Below are positions 21,800-32,903 of a stretch of DNA of 64,000 nucleotides, piece by piece. The notes under the pieces were generated by a model. The model was not told the DNA's origin and ran no database searches. It was given only the letters and a program-made list of their open reading frames with translations. The first letter of the stretch is position 1. Each line of letters begins with the position of its first letter. Source of the DNA: Neurospora tetraspora (Eukaryota > Ascomycota > Sordariomycetes > Sordariales > Sordariaceae); NCBI RefSeq assembly GCF_033439725.1, contig NW_026944383.1, positions 3,162,001 to 3,226,000 on the forward strand, given 5' to 3'. The position numbers and the translations under genes are program-made.

Positions 21800-22666
21800 T
21801 TAGGCCTTGACAACCTTCTTGACCTCCTCCTTCACGTTCTCCTTCACCTCCTCAGCAGCGGCGGGGAGGGTCTTGTTCTTTTGGGATTGTTGCCAGAGGA
21901 GGATGCGGGAGACTTGGACGATACCGACGATGCCGAGGAAGAAGTTGACGGCGGCGAGACTGTAAGAAAACGAGGACGGTTAGTTTTTGGGTTGTGAGTA
22001 AAGGGGTGAGGGTATACATGGGTATACAAGTAGGACGAAGGAGGAGGAGTATGAATATGGAGATGGGTATGGATATGGAAGGGGGAATGGAGGGTATCTA
22101 GATGGTGGTTGTTGGGGATGGGATGACGTAGGTTTGTTGATGGGGTCGAAAACGAAGGGCGACGACAAGATGGAAGAAGGGAAACGCACAGGTAGTTCTT
22201 GGGCTTGATGATCAAGCACCAGCGGGTCCAGATGAGACCGGTGGCAGTCAGGGCGCCGTTCTGGGTGAGCGAGAGCTTCTCGGCCGGGCGCGCAAAGTCG
22301 GAGATACCTGCGAGGACGAGACCCCATTTCATGACAGGAGCCCTGTAGTTTTTAAATGGACATGGATTAGCTTTTGCTCTTGATCACATCTTGTTGTCTG
22401 ATGAATCATTTTTGGTTTCGTGTGTCTTTGGCTGTTGCGCCAACTTGTTGAAAGTCCGAGTAAGGTCCCAAAACAACATACCAGAAGTGCACCGTCTTGA
22501 AGCCAACGGGGCTGTTCCACATGCGCTTGAAGAAGGACTCTTGCGCCTGCTCCGAACTCGCTGTGCTCTGGAAACGCTTGCCGCCATTGCGGGCGGCGTT
22601 GGAGGTGAAGAAGGTGTTGCGGAAGACGGGGCGCGCAGCGCGGAAGAAGTTGTGCATCGGGGCCAT
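21800..22666 (-). CDS. mpc2: Mitochondrial pyruvate carrier subunit, MPC2 type
   Basis: Minus-strand exons 22666-22482, 22342-22190 and 21959-21800 give 165 residues. The N-terminal ~45 residues are rich in Arg, Ala, Ser and Phe (FFRAARPVFRNTFF) and look like a mitochondrial presequence. The MPC domain follows: WNSPVGFKTVHFWAPVMKWG, built across intron 1, then GISDFARPAEKLS, TATGLIWTRWCLIIKPKNYLL and AAVNFFLGIVGIVQ. MPC2-type proteins pair with MPC1 in the inner membrane to import pyruvate. The C-terminus is a charged E/K helix ending VVKA. Introns use GTATGT/CAG and GTGCGT/CAG. It is divergently arranged with the complex I subunit gene, 704 bp between starts. Confidence 0.93.
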
Positions 22667-23370
22667 TGTGTCGGAGGGGGCTTGCGACTCGACTCGAAGT
22701 GGGATGGTTCGTGGTGGGATGTCCGAGTTGAATCTCGAGTTGGAGGTTTGGACTTCTTGGGGCGCCGGGGCGAGAGTGGAATGGAGCTGAAAGTGGAGGC
22801 TCTCAAGGTCCGGTCTGAACTTCGGAGTCGGCGTTAAGTTGTTAGTCAGTGACTGGGTATCAGTGCGGAGAAAGCCGCATGCCCAATGTTGTTCGCTAAC
22901 AGCCCCGGACCACCTTATCAGTATCAGAATCTCGTGAACGCACCTTGAAGTGGTGCAAACTTAATGAGGGCGATGGTCGTGAAATCCCTTCAAAACACTT
23001 CTCCTTTGACCAATGTTTTAAGCTGAAGGCTTTCGACAAGTCATCACTTTGCGCCCAGAGCAAACAAACCGCTGTCCCTTGTTGGGGACTGCGGAGATAA
23101 CAAGGATTTTGTCTTGTCTTCCAGTGTGTTGTGGCTCGTGCACCGTTGGGGAAGCCCGACTTTGTGCACCCTCTTCAAACTTTTGTGCAAAGAGCTTTCT
23201 TATGCAATCGGCTGGGGTAATTGTGCATCTCGAATCCCAGGTGGAGCTCTCTGGTCGGCAACCTCGCCCGCTTGCCTGCTTGTCGCAAAGGTGCCCGTAG
23301 GACAACGACGACCATACCCCCATCTGCCAATTCTTGCACCTCTTCAATTCGACATCGTCTCATCGCAAAC
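22667..23370. promoter_or_regulatory. Shared promoter of two divergent mitochondrial genes
   Basis: 704 bp between the starts of the pyruvate carrier and complex I subunit genes. No other gene fits here. Shared control is inferred from arrangement and common mitochondrial role only. Confidence 0.4.
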
Positions 23371-23911
23371 ATGTCGGGCAGATTCGCTTTCAGCAAGGGC
23401 CTGAAGGAGGTCCGCTTCCTGTTCTGCCAGACGGGCGAGCACAGCGCTGCCACAAGGTGAATGATCCCAGCCCTACAGATGGAGTCTCCCGTCAACGCAG
23501 CATGCGTGAATGACTCGAGCCATACCCGCTTCCCCTGATTTCGATTTGAGCCCCAGACTAACTTTAACTCTTTTCAATCCAGATCGTTCCTCCTCCGAAA
23601 CTACCCTACCATGAAGAAGGACAACCCTGCGACACCGATTCTGATCCGAGATGCGTCTGGCACGCTGCCCAAGGTCTATGCGAGATTCGGTTGGTGGATC
23701 CAGACCATATGATATCATGCTCTTCTCGTTTGGTTTGGTTCTAATGCTCGTCTGTTGCAGAGTTCGGTAAGGAGAAGAGTCAGTCGTTGGAGGGTAGGTT
23801 ATGTCATCCTCTACGCTTTGTCTGGACCGATAACTAACACAGATGATTATAGGTCTGTCCGACCAGCAAATCGAGGAGACAGTATCATCCCTCGTCAAGA
23901 ACAGTTCTTAA
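23371..23911 (+). CDS. nuo10.5: NADH:ubiquinone oxidoreductase 10.5 kDa subunit (NDUFA2/B8)
   Basis: Four exons: 23371-23456, 23583-23689, 23761-23793 (33 nt) and 23853-23911, giving 94 residues. The protein begins MSGRFAFSKGLKEVRFLFCQTGEHSAATR and continues SFLLRNYPTMKKDNP, PILIRDASG and KVYARFEFGKEKSQSLEG. This is the thioredoxin-like fold of the B8 subunit in the matrix arm of complex I. All three introns are phase 1 or 2 and must be spliced exactly to keep RSFLL, RFEFG and EGLSDQ intact. Length matches the family. No cleavable presequence is expected. Confidence 0.95.
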
Positions 23912-25473
23912 GCTGAAAAGAGAGAGGAACCTTGAAGCATGTCTATAACACCAATTTCCTGGAAGCCATATATAACCCGCTGTGATGGCATAATGACACC
24001 CGCAACCCCATCAACGCAACCGATGGATTGTCACGATTGTTGAATTTGTCGAGAAAACCTCCTGCTTCAGTCGCCAAGGTCTAAGTCCCATGCTTCTGGT
24101 AATAGAGTACCCGAGACGAGGAATTACGGTTATCATCCATATCAGTCTCCAGCGTCTGAGAGAATCGATCCCGAGAACGGTTATTCCAGCTTCGCAGCTT
24201 CGCCAACCTTTTACCTTTCATAGGACGAAGCAGACAGGCAACCGAGATACTTTAGCGACTCTAGGCTGCCCTTCGAGGGTCGGGTTACAGAAACATCAGT
24301 TGAGTAGACTTGTGTGTTGCGCGGGACTTTCGCTGTGCTGATACCGCCGTGAATGCCACCAAACGCTTGGTGGGCTGTTTGTGCGGATATCGCAACTTTA
24401 CAATCCGACAACTGGAGTGGCCATCCATTTTGCTTGTTACAGTCCATGTTCCGTGTTGAGCAATTTGGCAACGAAATCGAGATACTTAACCAGAACGTAC
24501 GCTGAAAAATACTTTCGCGGTTGGATGCTTCAAAAGCGATATGCATTTGGGTAAGTGTGCGGACAAGTGATGCAAACAACATCAGCACTCGTCCGCGAAA
24601 GAGGCTGCAACCTTCCCAACTTCCAAGGCTGATGTAACTTGGGAAAAGGGGAGGGGAATGGGGCTTGCCCTCAAGGAGACATCTTCAAGTGCCCGCTATA
24701 GAAAGAGTATGTCATAAGGTCCAGCAACGCCTGTCCTCGTATCTCAAGACTGTCTTGTTTGTTTTCAGCCCCTATCCAACGATTTTTCAATTCCACACCC
24801 AGCCAGCTAGAACTGCTGAAGCAGGTCGGTAGTACCGCTTTTGTCCCTGAACAACTGCGCACGCTGTGATGGGGTGCCGTAGAGACGGGATCGATGGCAC
24901 GCAAATGTACAATTGCACCTACCCAGCCGTGATCGAATCAGAAGCCGACGACAGAAACACGGCTTTCCATTCGACAGGCTTCACACCCCCAAAAGAGGCA
25001 AGCCAGGGGATGAGCAGATCGTTTTTGGGAGACCTCCAGACCTCCTTGGCGCGTGATGTTGCCCCGCGTTAAAAGAGCGAGAGTTTTGGGGTGTGGCACT
25101 CAAAAGTACCCCATGATATAAGTACGTCGTCGCATTTTTTCACCATATGCTGAGACTACATCACCTCGAATCCGTCACAAGAGCAACCGTAATCGAGCTG
25201 GATTACCTCAGGAGCGTGCAAAAGATTCCGGTTGTGCCGAGCGAAAACCCGGTAGAGACAACCACAAAGTTCCCCACAAACCTTTTGTTTCGCCTCACAA
25301 GAGAAAAGATAAAGGCCATCACCCCTCCTTTCTATCCCGCCTCCCCCGCCTCGCCTATAAGACAGGACGATCCAACTCAGAAGACTACGGGAACACCTTG
25401 TTCACCGACAATACTATCCGTCCAGGCTATATCAACTGTGTTCATCATCAATATCAGCCGCAGGAGCGCAAAG
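23912..25473. other. Intergenic, 1.6 kb
   Basis: No gene supported. Open frames at 24211-24588 and 25147 onward lack motifs. The second is in frame with the downstream hypothetical gene, so that gene's start could lie as far upstream as 25147. Confidence 0.45.
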
Positions 25474-25920
25474 ATGTCCAGGATCTTTGGGCGCAGGTCA
25501 ACCTCCCTGAAACTTATGAGCCCTCCGGACTCCATGCCCCTCTCGGAACAAGAGAATCGCGATTCCTCAGACAACCACCATGACTCGGCTTACTCCTCGC
25601 TGTTGGATCCCATGGTGCGCGCAATGGAGCCGCCAGAGCACCGCCGGACCAAATCCACGCCAGGCGCATGGATGCAAGGCTTCGCAACTTCTGGACAAGA
25701 TGTCTCACACCGGACCTGGTTGAGTACCGCCGAAAGACGCCCCTCATGGACTGGTGAGCGTCCGCCTCCTCGGAAGCTGGTCAAAGACCCCAACGGCTCC
25801 GGCCGGCCATCGTTCTCCGTCGAGCTCTCGGATAGTGACGGGGAGAAGGAGAAGGGTGTCCTACGACGACAGCTTACCCGACTGAGGAGCTTCTACCGAC
25901 GAGAGAAGCCAGGACCCTGA
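25474..25920 (+). CDS. Hypothetical protein, 148 residues, Ser/Arg-rich
   Basis: A single-exon frame from ATG at 25474 (MSRIFGRRSTSLKL) ends LRSFYRREKPGP. It is rich in Ser, Pro, Arg and acidic residues and looks disordered, with possible basophilic phosphorylation sites (RRTKST, RRPSW) and an acidic SDSDGEKEK patch before a basic tail. No known domain. The frame stays open upstream to ATG 25147, but that part (MLRLHHLESV) lacks the same composition and looks like leader sequence. It lies upstream of the alpha/beta hydrolase gene, same strand, 538 bp apart. Confidence 0.5.
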   Translation: MSRIFGRRSTSLKLMSPPDSMPLSEQENRDSSDNHHDSAYSSLLDPMVRAMEPPEHRRTKSTPGAWMQGFATSGQDVSHRTWLSTAERRPSWTGERPPPRKLVKDPNGSGRPSFSVELSDSDGEKEKGVLRRQLTRLRSFYRREKPGP

Positions 25921-26458
25921 GGAGGACACCGCCGGTCTCCCTCTGCTTGCTGCTGACTTGTGGTGTTCATACTGGTCGATGATGCCATAATTTTGGCGCC
26001 GGGGAAAACCGATCACGACAACTTCAAACTTGCGGCTCGCCCGGCATCGTGGACTTTGATGTTCGGAGGACTCCCATTTCTGGGGAGGATATTTTAGGCA
26101 TATTTGCTTGAAGACCCGCTCCGCCGACACCGAGACCGCCCCGCTTTTTTCTTGGCAGCCAGTAGTATCACGATCACAACTCTCATCGGTTATCGGAGTC
26201 TTTTTATGCCATGGCTATTCTTTAAAACCTCGCCGGACAGACGACAGCACCGAAAGCTCCCTTATCTCACTTCACACAACACGGACAGTAGACTTTTAGG
26301 TCTTGGTCTCTGATACCATCCCGGTGACGCTCACTGCAGGGCATAATCCACGGGCCCTTTTCCATCTTTAAAAAGTTTCTATATCCGAGGCAAACGTCGA
26401 GTTCTTCCGGGTCAAAACTAAGCGGAGTCGGATCTCAACAAAACACTCTTGCAGCCCC
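25921..26458. other. Intergenic upstream of alpha/beta hydrolase
   Basis: A CTTTAAAAAGTTTC stretch near 26366 may be part of the hydrolase promoter. Nothing else seen. Confidence 0.4.
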
Positions 26459-27727
26459 ATGATGGCGGCCTGGGCTTCTAACCTCCGCCCTCAGGTGACA
26501 ACATCTTGTCTCGTTCTTGGGGCAGTGGGTGTATCTTTGGGGTTGAGTGTCCGCATGTTGATGAGCCAGAACTCGACCAAGAAGCAAATAATAATACCGT
26601 CGCCAAGAGCCACCCAACTTCCACAGCTGTCCAAAGAAGAGATTTCTTCACTTCCGTACCCACCAGATGCTCTACCAGGCGCAAGGGACGTTGAGACCCC
26701 ATATGGAATCATCAAAGTGTTCGAATGGGGGCCCGAAGACGGCGAGAAGGTTCTTCTATTACACGGCATCAGCACACCCTGCCTAAGTTTGGGGATTCTA
26801 GGAGAGGCGCTAGTGGAAAGAGGTTACAGAGTCATGCTGTTTGACTTCTTCGGGCGCGGCTATTCCGATACTCCAACGGACATCCCCTTTGACATCCGGC
26901 TTTACTCGACGCAGATACTCCTGGCCTTGGCATCTTCCAAATTGCCCTGGACCGGCGACAACGGATTCCACCTCATCGGTTACTCTCTAGGCGGAGGCCT
27001 GGCCGTCTCCTTCGCCAAGTACCATTCACACATGGTCCGATCGTTGGTGCTCGTGGCAAGCGCAGGACTGATCAGGTCAGAACACGTGAGCCGAAGGAGC
27101 AGGATCCTCTACTCCGAAGGCCTGTTTCCCGAGAGTCTGGTTCGGTGGCTCGTACGTCGACGGATCACTCCCCAGCCAGCGACAACGACGTCCGAAGCCA
27201 AGATGGCTAGCGAGGTCGTGGCCACCACCACCACCGAACAGTCCACCAAGAAGCATCACAAGAACAGCGATGCCAGCGGCGGTGACTCGTTCGACAACGC
27301 GGTTCTCTCGCCCCACAGGCCCAATAGCACGGTTTCCTCGGTGATGGCCTGGCAGGTCCAGCATCAGCAGGGATTCCTCACGGCTTTTATGAGCAGCATC
27401 CGGCATGCGCCCATTTACGAGCAGCGGGAGGATTGGATAAAGCTCGGTCAGCTCTTGGCTGCTAGGCGAAAGGCTTCTTCTTCTGATGCCGACGAGAGTG
27501 CAGAGGGAGCCGGAGGCCGGTTGCCGGGACTCTTGGGTGGAAAGGTCTTGCTGGTTCTTGGCTCAACGGATCCAGTCATCGTCAAGGAGGAACTGATTCA
27601 TGATGCCACGTCGGTCCTGGGTGAAGATGGGTTTGAGGCTGTTGTGCTGGATTGTGGACATGAGATCGTCATGACGAGGGGGAAGGAAGTGGCTGGCTTG
27701 GCGGCGGGTTTTTGGTCACGGGTTTGA
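26459..27727 (+). CDS. Alpha/beta hydrolase, membrane-anchored, function unknown
   Basis: A single exon encodes 422 residues; Met1 and Met2 are adjacent ATGs. Residues ~14-36 form a hydrophobic N-terminal anchor. The alpha/beta hydrolase core follows: oxyanion-side LLLHGIS (~99-105), nucleophile elbow GYSLGGG with Ser176, acid Asp371 in LGSTDPVI and His401 in DCGHEIV, so the triad is complete. A lid insertion of about 100 residues between 210 and 310 contains a Ser/Thr/His-rich, poorly structured part. Such proteins may be lipases or esterases; the substrate cannot be told from sequence. No intron signal interrupts the frame. Confidence 0.88.
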   Translation: MMAAWASNLRPQVTTSCLVLGAVGVSLGLSVRMLMSQNSTKKQIIIPSPRATQLPQLSKEEISSLPYPPDALPGARDVETPYGIIKVFEWGPEDGEKVLLLHGISTPCLSLGILGEALVERGYRVMLFDFFGRGYSDTPTDIPFDIRLYSTQILLALASSKLPWTGDNGFHLIGYSLGGGLAVSFAKYHSHMVRSLVLVASAGLIRSEHVSRRSRILYSEGLFPESLVRWLVRRRITPQPATTTSEAKMASEVVATTTTEQSTKKHHKNSDASGGDSFDNAVLSPHRPNSTVSSVMAWQVQHQQGFLTAFMSSIRHAPIYEQREDWIKLGQLLAARRKASSSDADESAEGAGGRLPGLLGGKVLLVLGSTDPVIVKEELIHDATSVLGEDGFEAVVLDCGHEIVMTRGKEVAGLAAGFWSRV

Positions 27728-28255
27728 AGAACTAAACGCTTGGATATGATGATGCTATACGTTGGATATATGAATGAACCGGATACGAATACACACTTTT
27801 AATATCATTCCTTGTCGCGTGTTATCGTGCGAGTGAACATAGTGCGCCGCAAGGTGGTGAAATGGAATGAAGATGTTGGATCCGTGTGCCTGATGGGAAC
27901 ACAAGTGAAAGTGCCCTGAAATGTCATGCTAGGTGCTAATTTAGCGGCTGTCAAGCGGTTCTTCAGCACGCACTTGCCTTGCATCCAGCTGCCCAAAGCA
28001 GCCTGATACAGGGGGCCGCATTGGTCGATCTGCAAGCTGCCGTGCAACCACAAACCCCACCAAGGCTGATAGCCTTCCAGGTTGAAGGAAATTTCCCAAA
28101 CAACCTCCAAAACAAATCGCAGCCTCGACCAAACATCACCACTTCAAGCTCAGTGCAGCCAATTTGCGACATAACCACGGTTGAATCTTGAAATACGAAA
28201 GATCAGAACCACATCAACCTCAAGTCACCAAATACTACAAACCCGAGCCGTCACA
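27728..28255. other. Intergenic upstream of rrp43
   Basis: Holds the hydrolase 3' end and the RRP43 promoter/leader. The minus-strand open frames are not supported. Confidence 0.4.
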
Positions 28256-29332
28256 ATGGCCGCCACAGCTCCAGCTCCCTCGCTGAGCTTCTCGCGACCA
28301 ACCTTCGCCAAGCTCTCACCTCACCCTTACCTCCTCACGAACCTCACCGACCCCGAGAACCCCTGCCGCACCAATGGCCGCGTCCCGTACGAGGCCCGTC
28401 CCGTCCACATCCACACGTCCTCGCTCGCCCACGCCAACGGCAGCGCGCTGGTCCGCACCGGCGACACCACGGCTGTCTGCGGCGTGCGCGCCGAGATCCT
28501 CCCCGTCACCAGCATCCCTCAGTACCGGCCGCGGGAGCCCTCGTATGACGAAGAGAACAGCAGCGACAACGACAGCACCGATGTCGACGAGCTAAAGGAC
28601 TACGACCTCCTGGTCCCCAACATCGAGCTAGCCACCGGCTGCGCGCCGCAGTTCCTCCCCGGCGTGCCGCCCACGACGCTGGCGCAGACGCTCAGCACGC
28701 GCATCTACTCGCTTCTGCACAGCTGCAAGGTGGTGGACCCCAAGGGCTTGAGGGTGTGGTACACTCCGCCTAAGGAAACCAAGGAGGAGGGCGCAATGGA
28801 GGTGGACGAGGCACATGATGACCAAGAAGAGGAGGAAAGGAAACCGGAGCTCAAGGCCTACTGGGTCCTCTATATCGATCTACTGTTCGTCTCATTCGAC
28901 GGAAACCCCTTCGACGCAGCCTGGACGGCCGTCATGGCGGCGCTGCGCGACACGAAGCTGCCGCAGGCGCGGTGGGATCCGGATCGTGAGGCGGTGGTGT
29001 GCTCGCGGAGCGAGGAGGCGAAGACGGCGCTGGGTGTGCGTGGATTGCCTGTTGCCTGCACGGCGACGGTGTTCTTGGAGAAGGAGCACGGAGAGGATTC
29101 GGGCGCGTCGGCAGAGAGGAAAAGCAGGCACTGGATCTTGCTGGATCCGGATAGGCTGGAGGAAAGCTTGTGCAAGGAGACGGTCACGGTGGTGGTGGAT
29201 TGCAGTGGGGAGGAGACCAAGGTAAAGAGCATTGAGAAGCATGGTGGTACGGTGATTGGACGGGAGCTGATGAGGGGGTTCGTTGGTGTTGCTGAGGGGA
29301 GGTGGAAGGAAGTGAAGGAGGCGTCGAAGTAG
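28256..29332 (+). CDS. rrp43: Exosome complex subunit Rrp43-like (RNase PH fold)
   Basis: A single exon encodes 358 residues from ATG 28256 (MAATAPAPSLSFSRPTF); an in-frame ATG at 28181 would add 25 residues lacking family character. RNase PH-domain features are RTNGRVPYEARPVHI, SALVRTGDTTAVCGVRAEI, LVPNIELATGCAPQF and ILYIDLLFVS-like YWVLYIDLLFVSFDGNPFDAAW. The C-terminal part has WILLDPDRLEESLC and VTVVVD. Rrp43 is a catalytically inactive ring subunit of the RNA exosome in nucleus and cytoplasm. Two acidic low-complexity inserts (EENSSDNDSTDVDE and EVDEAHDDQEEEE) are typical of fungal members. Assignment to Rrp43 rather than Rrp42/45 rests on overall resemblance. Confidence 0.85.
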   Translation: MAATAPAPSLSFSRPTFAKLSPHPYLLTNLTDPENPCRTNGRVPYEARPVHIHTSSLAHANGSALVRTGDTTAVCGVRAEILPVTSIPQYRPREPSYDEENSSDNDSTDVDELKDYDLLVPNIELATGCAPQFLPGVPPTTLAQTLSTRIYSLLHSCKVVDPKGLRVWYTPPKETKEEGAMEVDEAHDDQEEEERKPELKAYWVLYIDLLFVSFDGNPFDAAWTAVMAALRDTKLPQARWDPDREAVVCSRSEEAKTALGVRGLPVACTATVFLEKEHGEDSGASAERKSRHWILLDPDRLEESLCKETVTVVVDCSGEETKVKSIEKHGGTVIGRELMRGFVGVAEGRWKEVKEASK

Positions 29333-30183
29333 ACTGTCTTCTGACAGACATCTCGACTTGGGCTTGTCCTTCTCACGAATTTCCATACCTAAACGTGGGC
29401 CACGAAACGAGAAAGCAATGTAACGGATTTGATACCCTAAGGATGTACGATTGAACAAAATGCACGGTCGGAGTGGTCTCGATCATCACCATCGGTCATG
29501 ATCCAACTTATAGGACCTGGATAGCCGATTTTGCCACCAACACAATATTCTACCAACATGACAAAAATGGAACCAATACACAAAGTTCCCGACGAGCAAT
29601 GCCAGGACCGACGAGAAAGTGAGAACGATGAAAACACGAGGGCATAGCCGGGCAGCCGGACAGTGAGTTCGGTGACCGATGGGCCGACTGCTTGTTATCA
29701 AGGGAACCTTTCCTGATCTGATGTGGAAGGGCCATGGCTGTTGCTTCCTAGAGGTACCAAACTTGAGGAAGGAACGACACTCCCTCTGATAAGGTGAGTA
29801 CCTCAACGGCCATCCCATGACGTATTACACGATTGCAGTGGGTGGCAGGTGAGGGTTAACCGGCGTACCTTCCATTTTACAAACGACATTGCTCCCGGTT
29901 ATGGGCCGGTGGTGAAAAGGTTTTCTCTTTTGACGGCCCGCCCTTCATCTCCTTCGTCATCCTTTTTACTCACCCACACTCTCTCCTCCTCACCCACCCT
30001 CATCTTTGTCCTCTCTCCCCATCCACGCCTTCGACTCATTCCTCTTGAAGTCAGCGTTTTGGAGACTTATGTTCAAGAGGCCAACTATCTCAGCATACTC
30101 TCGTTCCGCGCCTGCGCGTGAGAGACCACCAGACTTTCACTTTCAAATCAGGTCCACCTACGCCACCATCCGTTTGTCGGTCG
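29333..30183. other. Intergenic and promoter of first 2EXR gene
   Basis: The segment from about 29845 to 29925 resembles 32575-32645 upstream of the second 2EXR gene (GGGTTAAC-GGCG-ACCTTCCAT--TACAAACGACA), so the promoter was duplicated with the gene. No other gene. Confidence 0.6.
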
Positions 30184-31566
30184 ATGTCGTCAGATCATCC
30201 TCAGCCGGCTATCATGGCCCCTCTCACCACCTTTCACCCCTTCCCGAGACTACCATGGGAACTCCGGAATGAAATTTGGAAGCAGTCTATCCGTCCGCTG
30301 GATCGGCCTGGAGCCCACATCTTTTGCTTGGACCTGCGGGAGCCGGAAGATGTTACAGCGAAGGAATGTGACGTACAGTGTCCTCCTATTCTTTCGGTGC
30401 CTTTGCGTCATGAGTGCCCGCGCCCGCCTTTGGGGATTGTTGAGAAATCCGTTCACATTACAGTTCCGGCAAAGACATTGTCGTCCGGACGCGCCGGTAA
30501 TCCGTCAGCGTATATGATCGATGGTGGACTTTGGACCGCTTGCAAGGAGTCACGGGAAGTTATGGAACGTGCCTTCAACCACCAGAAGTGGGATCCGATA
30601 CGAAAGGCGTACCCAGCATATCGAAAACTATGGAAGGCAACTATTCACGACCGCATGCACATCCGCCGCACCCCTCCTCCACCTGACAGTGATGACTCGT
30701 CTCCTCCTCCACCTCGGCCCCGACGTTCGCCGCGCGAAAGACCCCCCACTCCCGTTAACCCCTACGACGCAGAGCGTGGATATTTCTCGATACCGGCAAC
30801 GGCATTTTTCTGGTCATCTCCTTCAATGCCTCATTTGTCGTCTTCTAACGAACTCAGCAAAGCGGACCATTCCAAAGGCCAGGCTGCGGCCTCCCCGCAT
30901 TATTTCACTGTTCTTCCGATGCAAGATCTCATTATTATTCGGCCCTCGATTTGGACCCCGCATATGCATGAGGGTTACTGGCGCGCGTTTGAACACGGGT
31001 TTCCATTCGGGGCAGAAAATCATGGCTTTCCTGGATTCTGCGGATGGAAAGGTTTTGCGATCGAGTACGATCCGAGCTGGGGCCAAAAGCCGGAATTTGG
31101 CGCATTTGGGCATAATCGCGCTACTTGGTGGGATAATGGTTCTTTGAAGTGGCCTGACGGTACTGTTGGTATCTTCGACATCATATACGATGCCATTTCA
31201 AACTTTTCCGACTATGAGCAGATTCAGACGATTTGGCTCATTGACTACCGACTCAAGCCTAAGCACCATACACCCACAGCCATTGGAAGGCCTGATAACA
31301 CTAAGAGGGTATTTCATGGAGGTGACGGGTGCCAGTTTGTGGAAATATATTCGGAGTTTGTTGAAAGTGGTGGTGATTATCTTAATGGGTATTACACTGA
31401 GGGCATTGATCGTGAAAACTCTGCCATGGGCGAAGGATCGTGCCATTGGTTTATTGAAGAGTTTGAGGCTTGCATGTTTGGGGATCTCTACGACAGCGAC
31501 GAATCGGTCGATTCTAACTACTCGAGGTATCCTCCGCACATTGGCCTGCTTGCTTGCCTGCCCTAA
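30184..31566 (+). CDS. 2EXR-domain protein, first of a tandem pair
   Basis: A single exon encodes 460 residues starting MSSDHPQPAIMAP; this start is chosen because it aligns with the paralogue's start, although an in-frame ATG at 30118 exists. The 2EXR hallmark is TTFHPFPRLPWELRNEIW followed by RPLDRPGAHIFC. Further blocks shared with the paralogue are MIDGGLWTACKESR, SPHYF-V, IEYDPSW, WLIDYRLK and the C-terminal LLACLP. A Pro/Arg/Ser-rich insert (about residues 160-195) is longer than in the paralogue. The 2EXR family is abundant in Pezizomycotina and has no established function. The paralogue lies 2.7 kb downstream in the same orientation. Confidence 0.82.
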   Translation: MSSDHPQPAIMAPLTTFHPFPRLPWELRNEIWKQSIRPLDRPGAHIFCLDLREPEDVTAKECDVQCPPILSVPLRHECPRPPLGIVEKSVHITVPAKTLSSGRAGNPSAYMIDGGLWTACKESREVMERAFNHQKWDPIRKAYPAYRKLWKATIHDRMHIRRTPPPPDSDDSSPPPPRPRRSPRERPPTPVNPYDAERGYFSIPATAFFWSSPSMPHLSSSNELSKADHSKGQAAASPHYFTVLPMQDLIIIRPSIWTPHMHEGYWRAFEHGFPFGAENHGFPGFCGWKGFAIEYDPSWGQKPEFGAFGHNRATWWDNGSLKWPDGTVGIFDIIYDAISNFSDYEQIQTIWLIDYRLKPKHHTPTAIGRPDNTKRVFHGGDGCQFVEIYSEFVESGGDYLNGYYTEGIDRENSAMGEGSCHWFIEEFEACMFGDLYDSDESVDSNYSRYPPHIGLLACLP

Positions 31567-32903
31567 GCTTGTGTGCGGTAGTCGGCACTTTGGGGTCTCT
31601 GGAATCGACCAGGGAATTACTGTATCTGACTTGGCTGGTCTTCTTCACTCAATGTTTTGTAGTTTTTGTGTATCTGCTGCGGATGGTATATAATGGGTTC
31701 CTTGCGGGTTACCGAAAACTTGCCTCTTTAATGTAACTCCATGTTGGTCATTCTAACCCCTCCCTTTCATGTTTTCTCGTTGAACTCTCTCGCGAATATT
31801 CCGTAGGTTAGGTTTTGGCAAACATAACACAAAGCACAAAGATAAAGCGATGGTGTATGGGGTCAGGCGCCGCGCTGGGTATGATGTGAGCAGAATAGGT
31901 TAGTCGTCTTTAAGACACAGGATCTCGGTATCACCTCAGGAATTCTATCCACCGTTCTGGGCCCAGAGGGCGCCATTACCTTGCGGGATCTGGGTAATTT
32001 GGATGTTCAACATGATGGTCGGTTTAGCTCGGTGTTTTACAGAGTTCGTAGTTTTCACATTCACGGAGAAACCAGGCTGTTTCGACACTCAACGGAAGAA
32101 ATGTTGTTGGTGAAGTATCAACGATTGAGACGGTCGTAAGAGGTCAAAAAGAGTAGACTTTCACATCGATTGTAGTTATTGTCTTCTGTAACTTCCAACG
32201 CGGGTTGTGCACTTCACACAGTCACAAGCCCTGAGCGACGTGAGGTCCGCTCATCATCAATACTAACGCTGTGTACTTGTATGAGAGTAGAAATATGATG
32301 ACAACGGCGACCATGTTAGGTGCAACCTTTTGACCAAAGCAATAATAAGTGCGATGCTGATCAAAACTGTACGGCGATCGATATGTGAATAACTCCTCAG
32401 TGAAGTATGTCTCATCGACCATAGAAATCGATATGCGCGACCAAGAAAGATAACAATGACCTCTCCAAGTGACTGTGTCACGGGAGCAGTATTCGGGTGA
32501 TTTTCGGTCTGTTTCTTTTCTTCTCCTCTCCTCTGTGACTGCGCCGTGCCTTCTCAACAAACACGGGCGAGACGGGCAGGTGGGGGTTAACTGGCGCACC
32601 TTCCATCTACAAACGACAACTATGGTGGTCAGCCCATTGTGAAAAAAAAAATTTTTGTTCCAGCCAGTCTTTCGTTTTGATTCCTCCATCCTCCACCCCA
32701 TCGCCCCCTCTCCTCCTCATCCCCTCTCCCCCGTCCACGCCTTCGACACTCCTCTCAGAGTCGGCATTTTGCGAGGCTCACGATTATAAGGGCCGAGCCA
32801 CTAGTTCAACAAATCCTCCCATTATACTTGGGCGTCAAGATACAACAATTGCGCTCACATCAAGATCACCCCGATTCACATCACCGTTGGTTGTCTGTTC
32901 GGG
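31567..32903. other. Intergenic between tandem 2EXR genes
   Basis: 1.3 kb containing the duplicated promoter segment near 32575-32645. No other gene supported. Confidence 0.5.
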
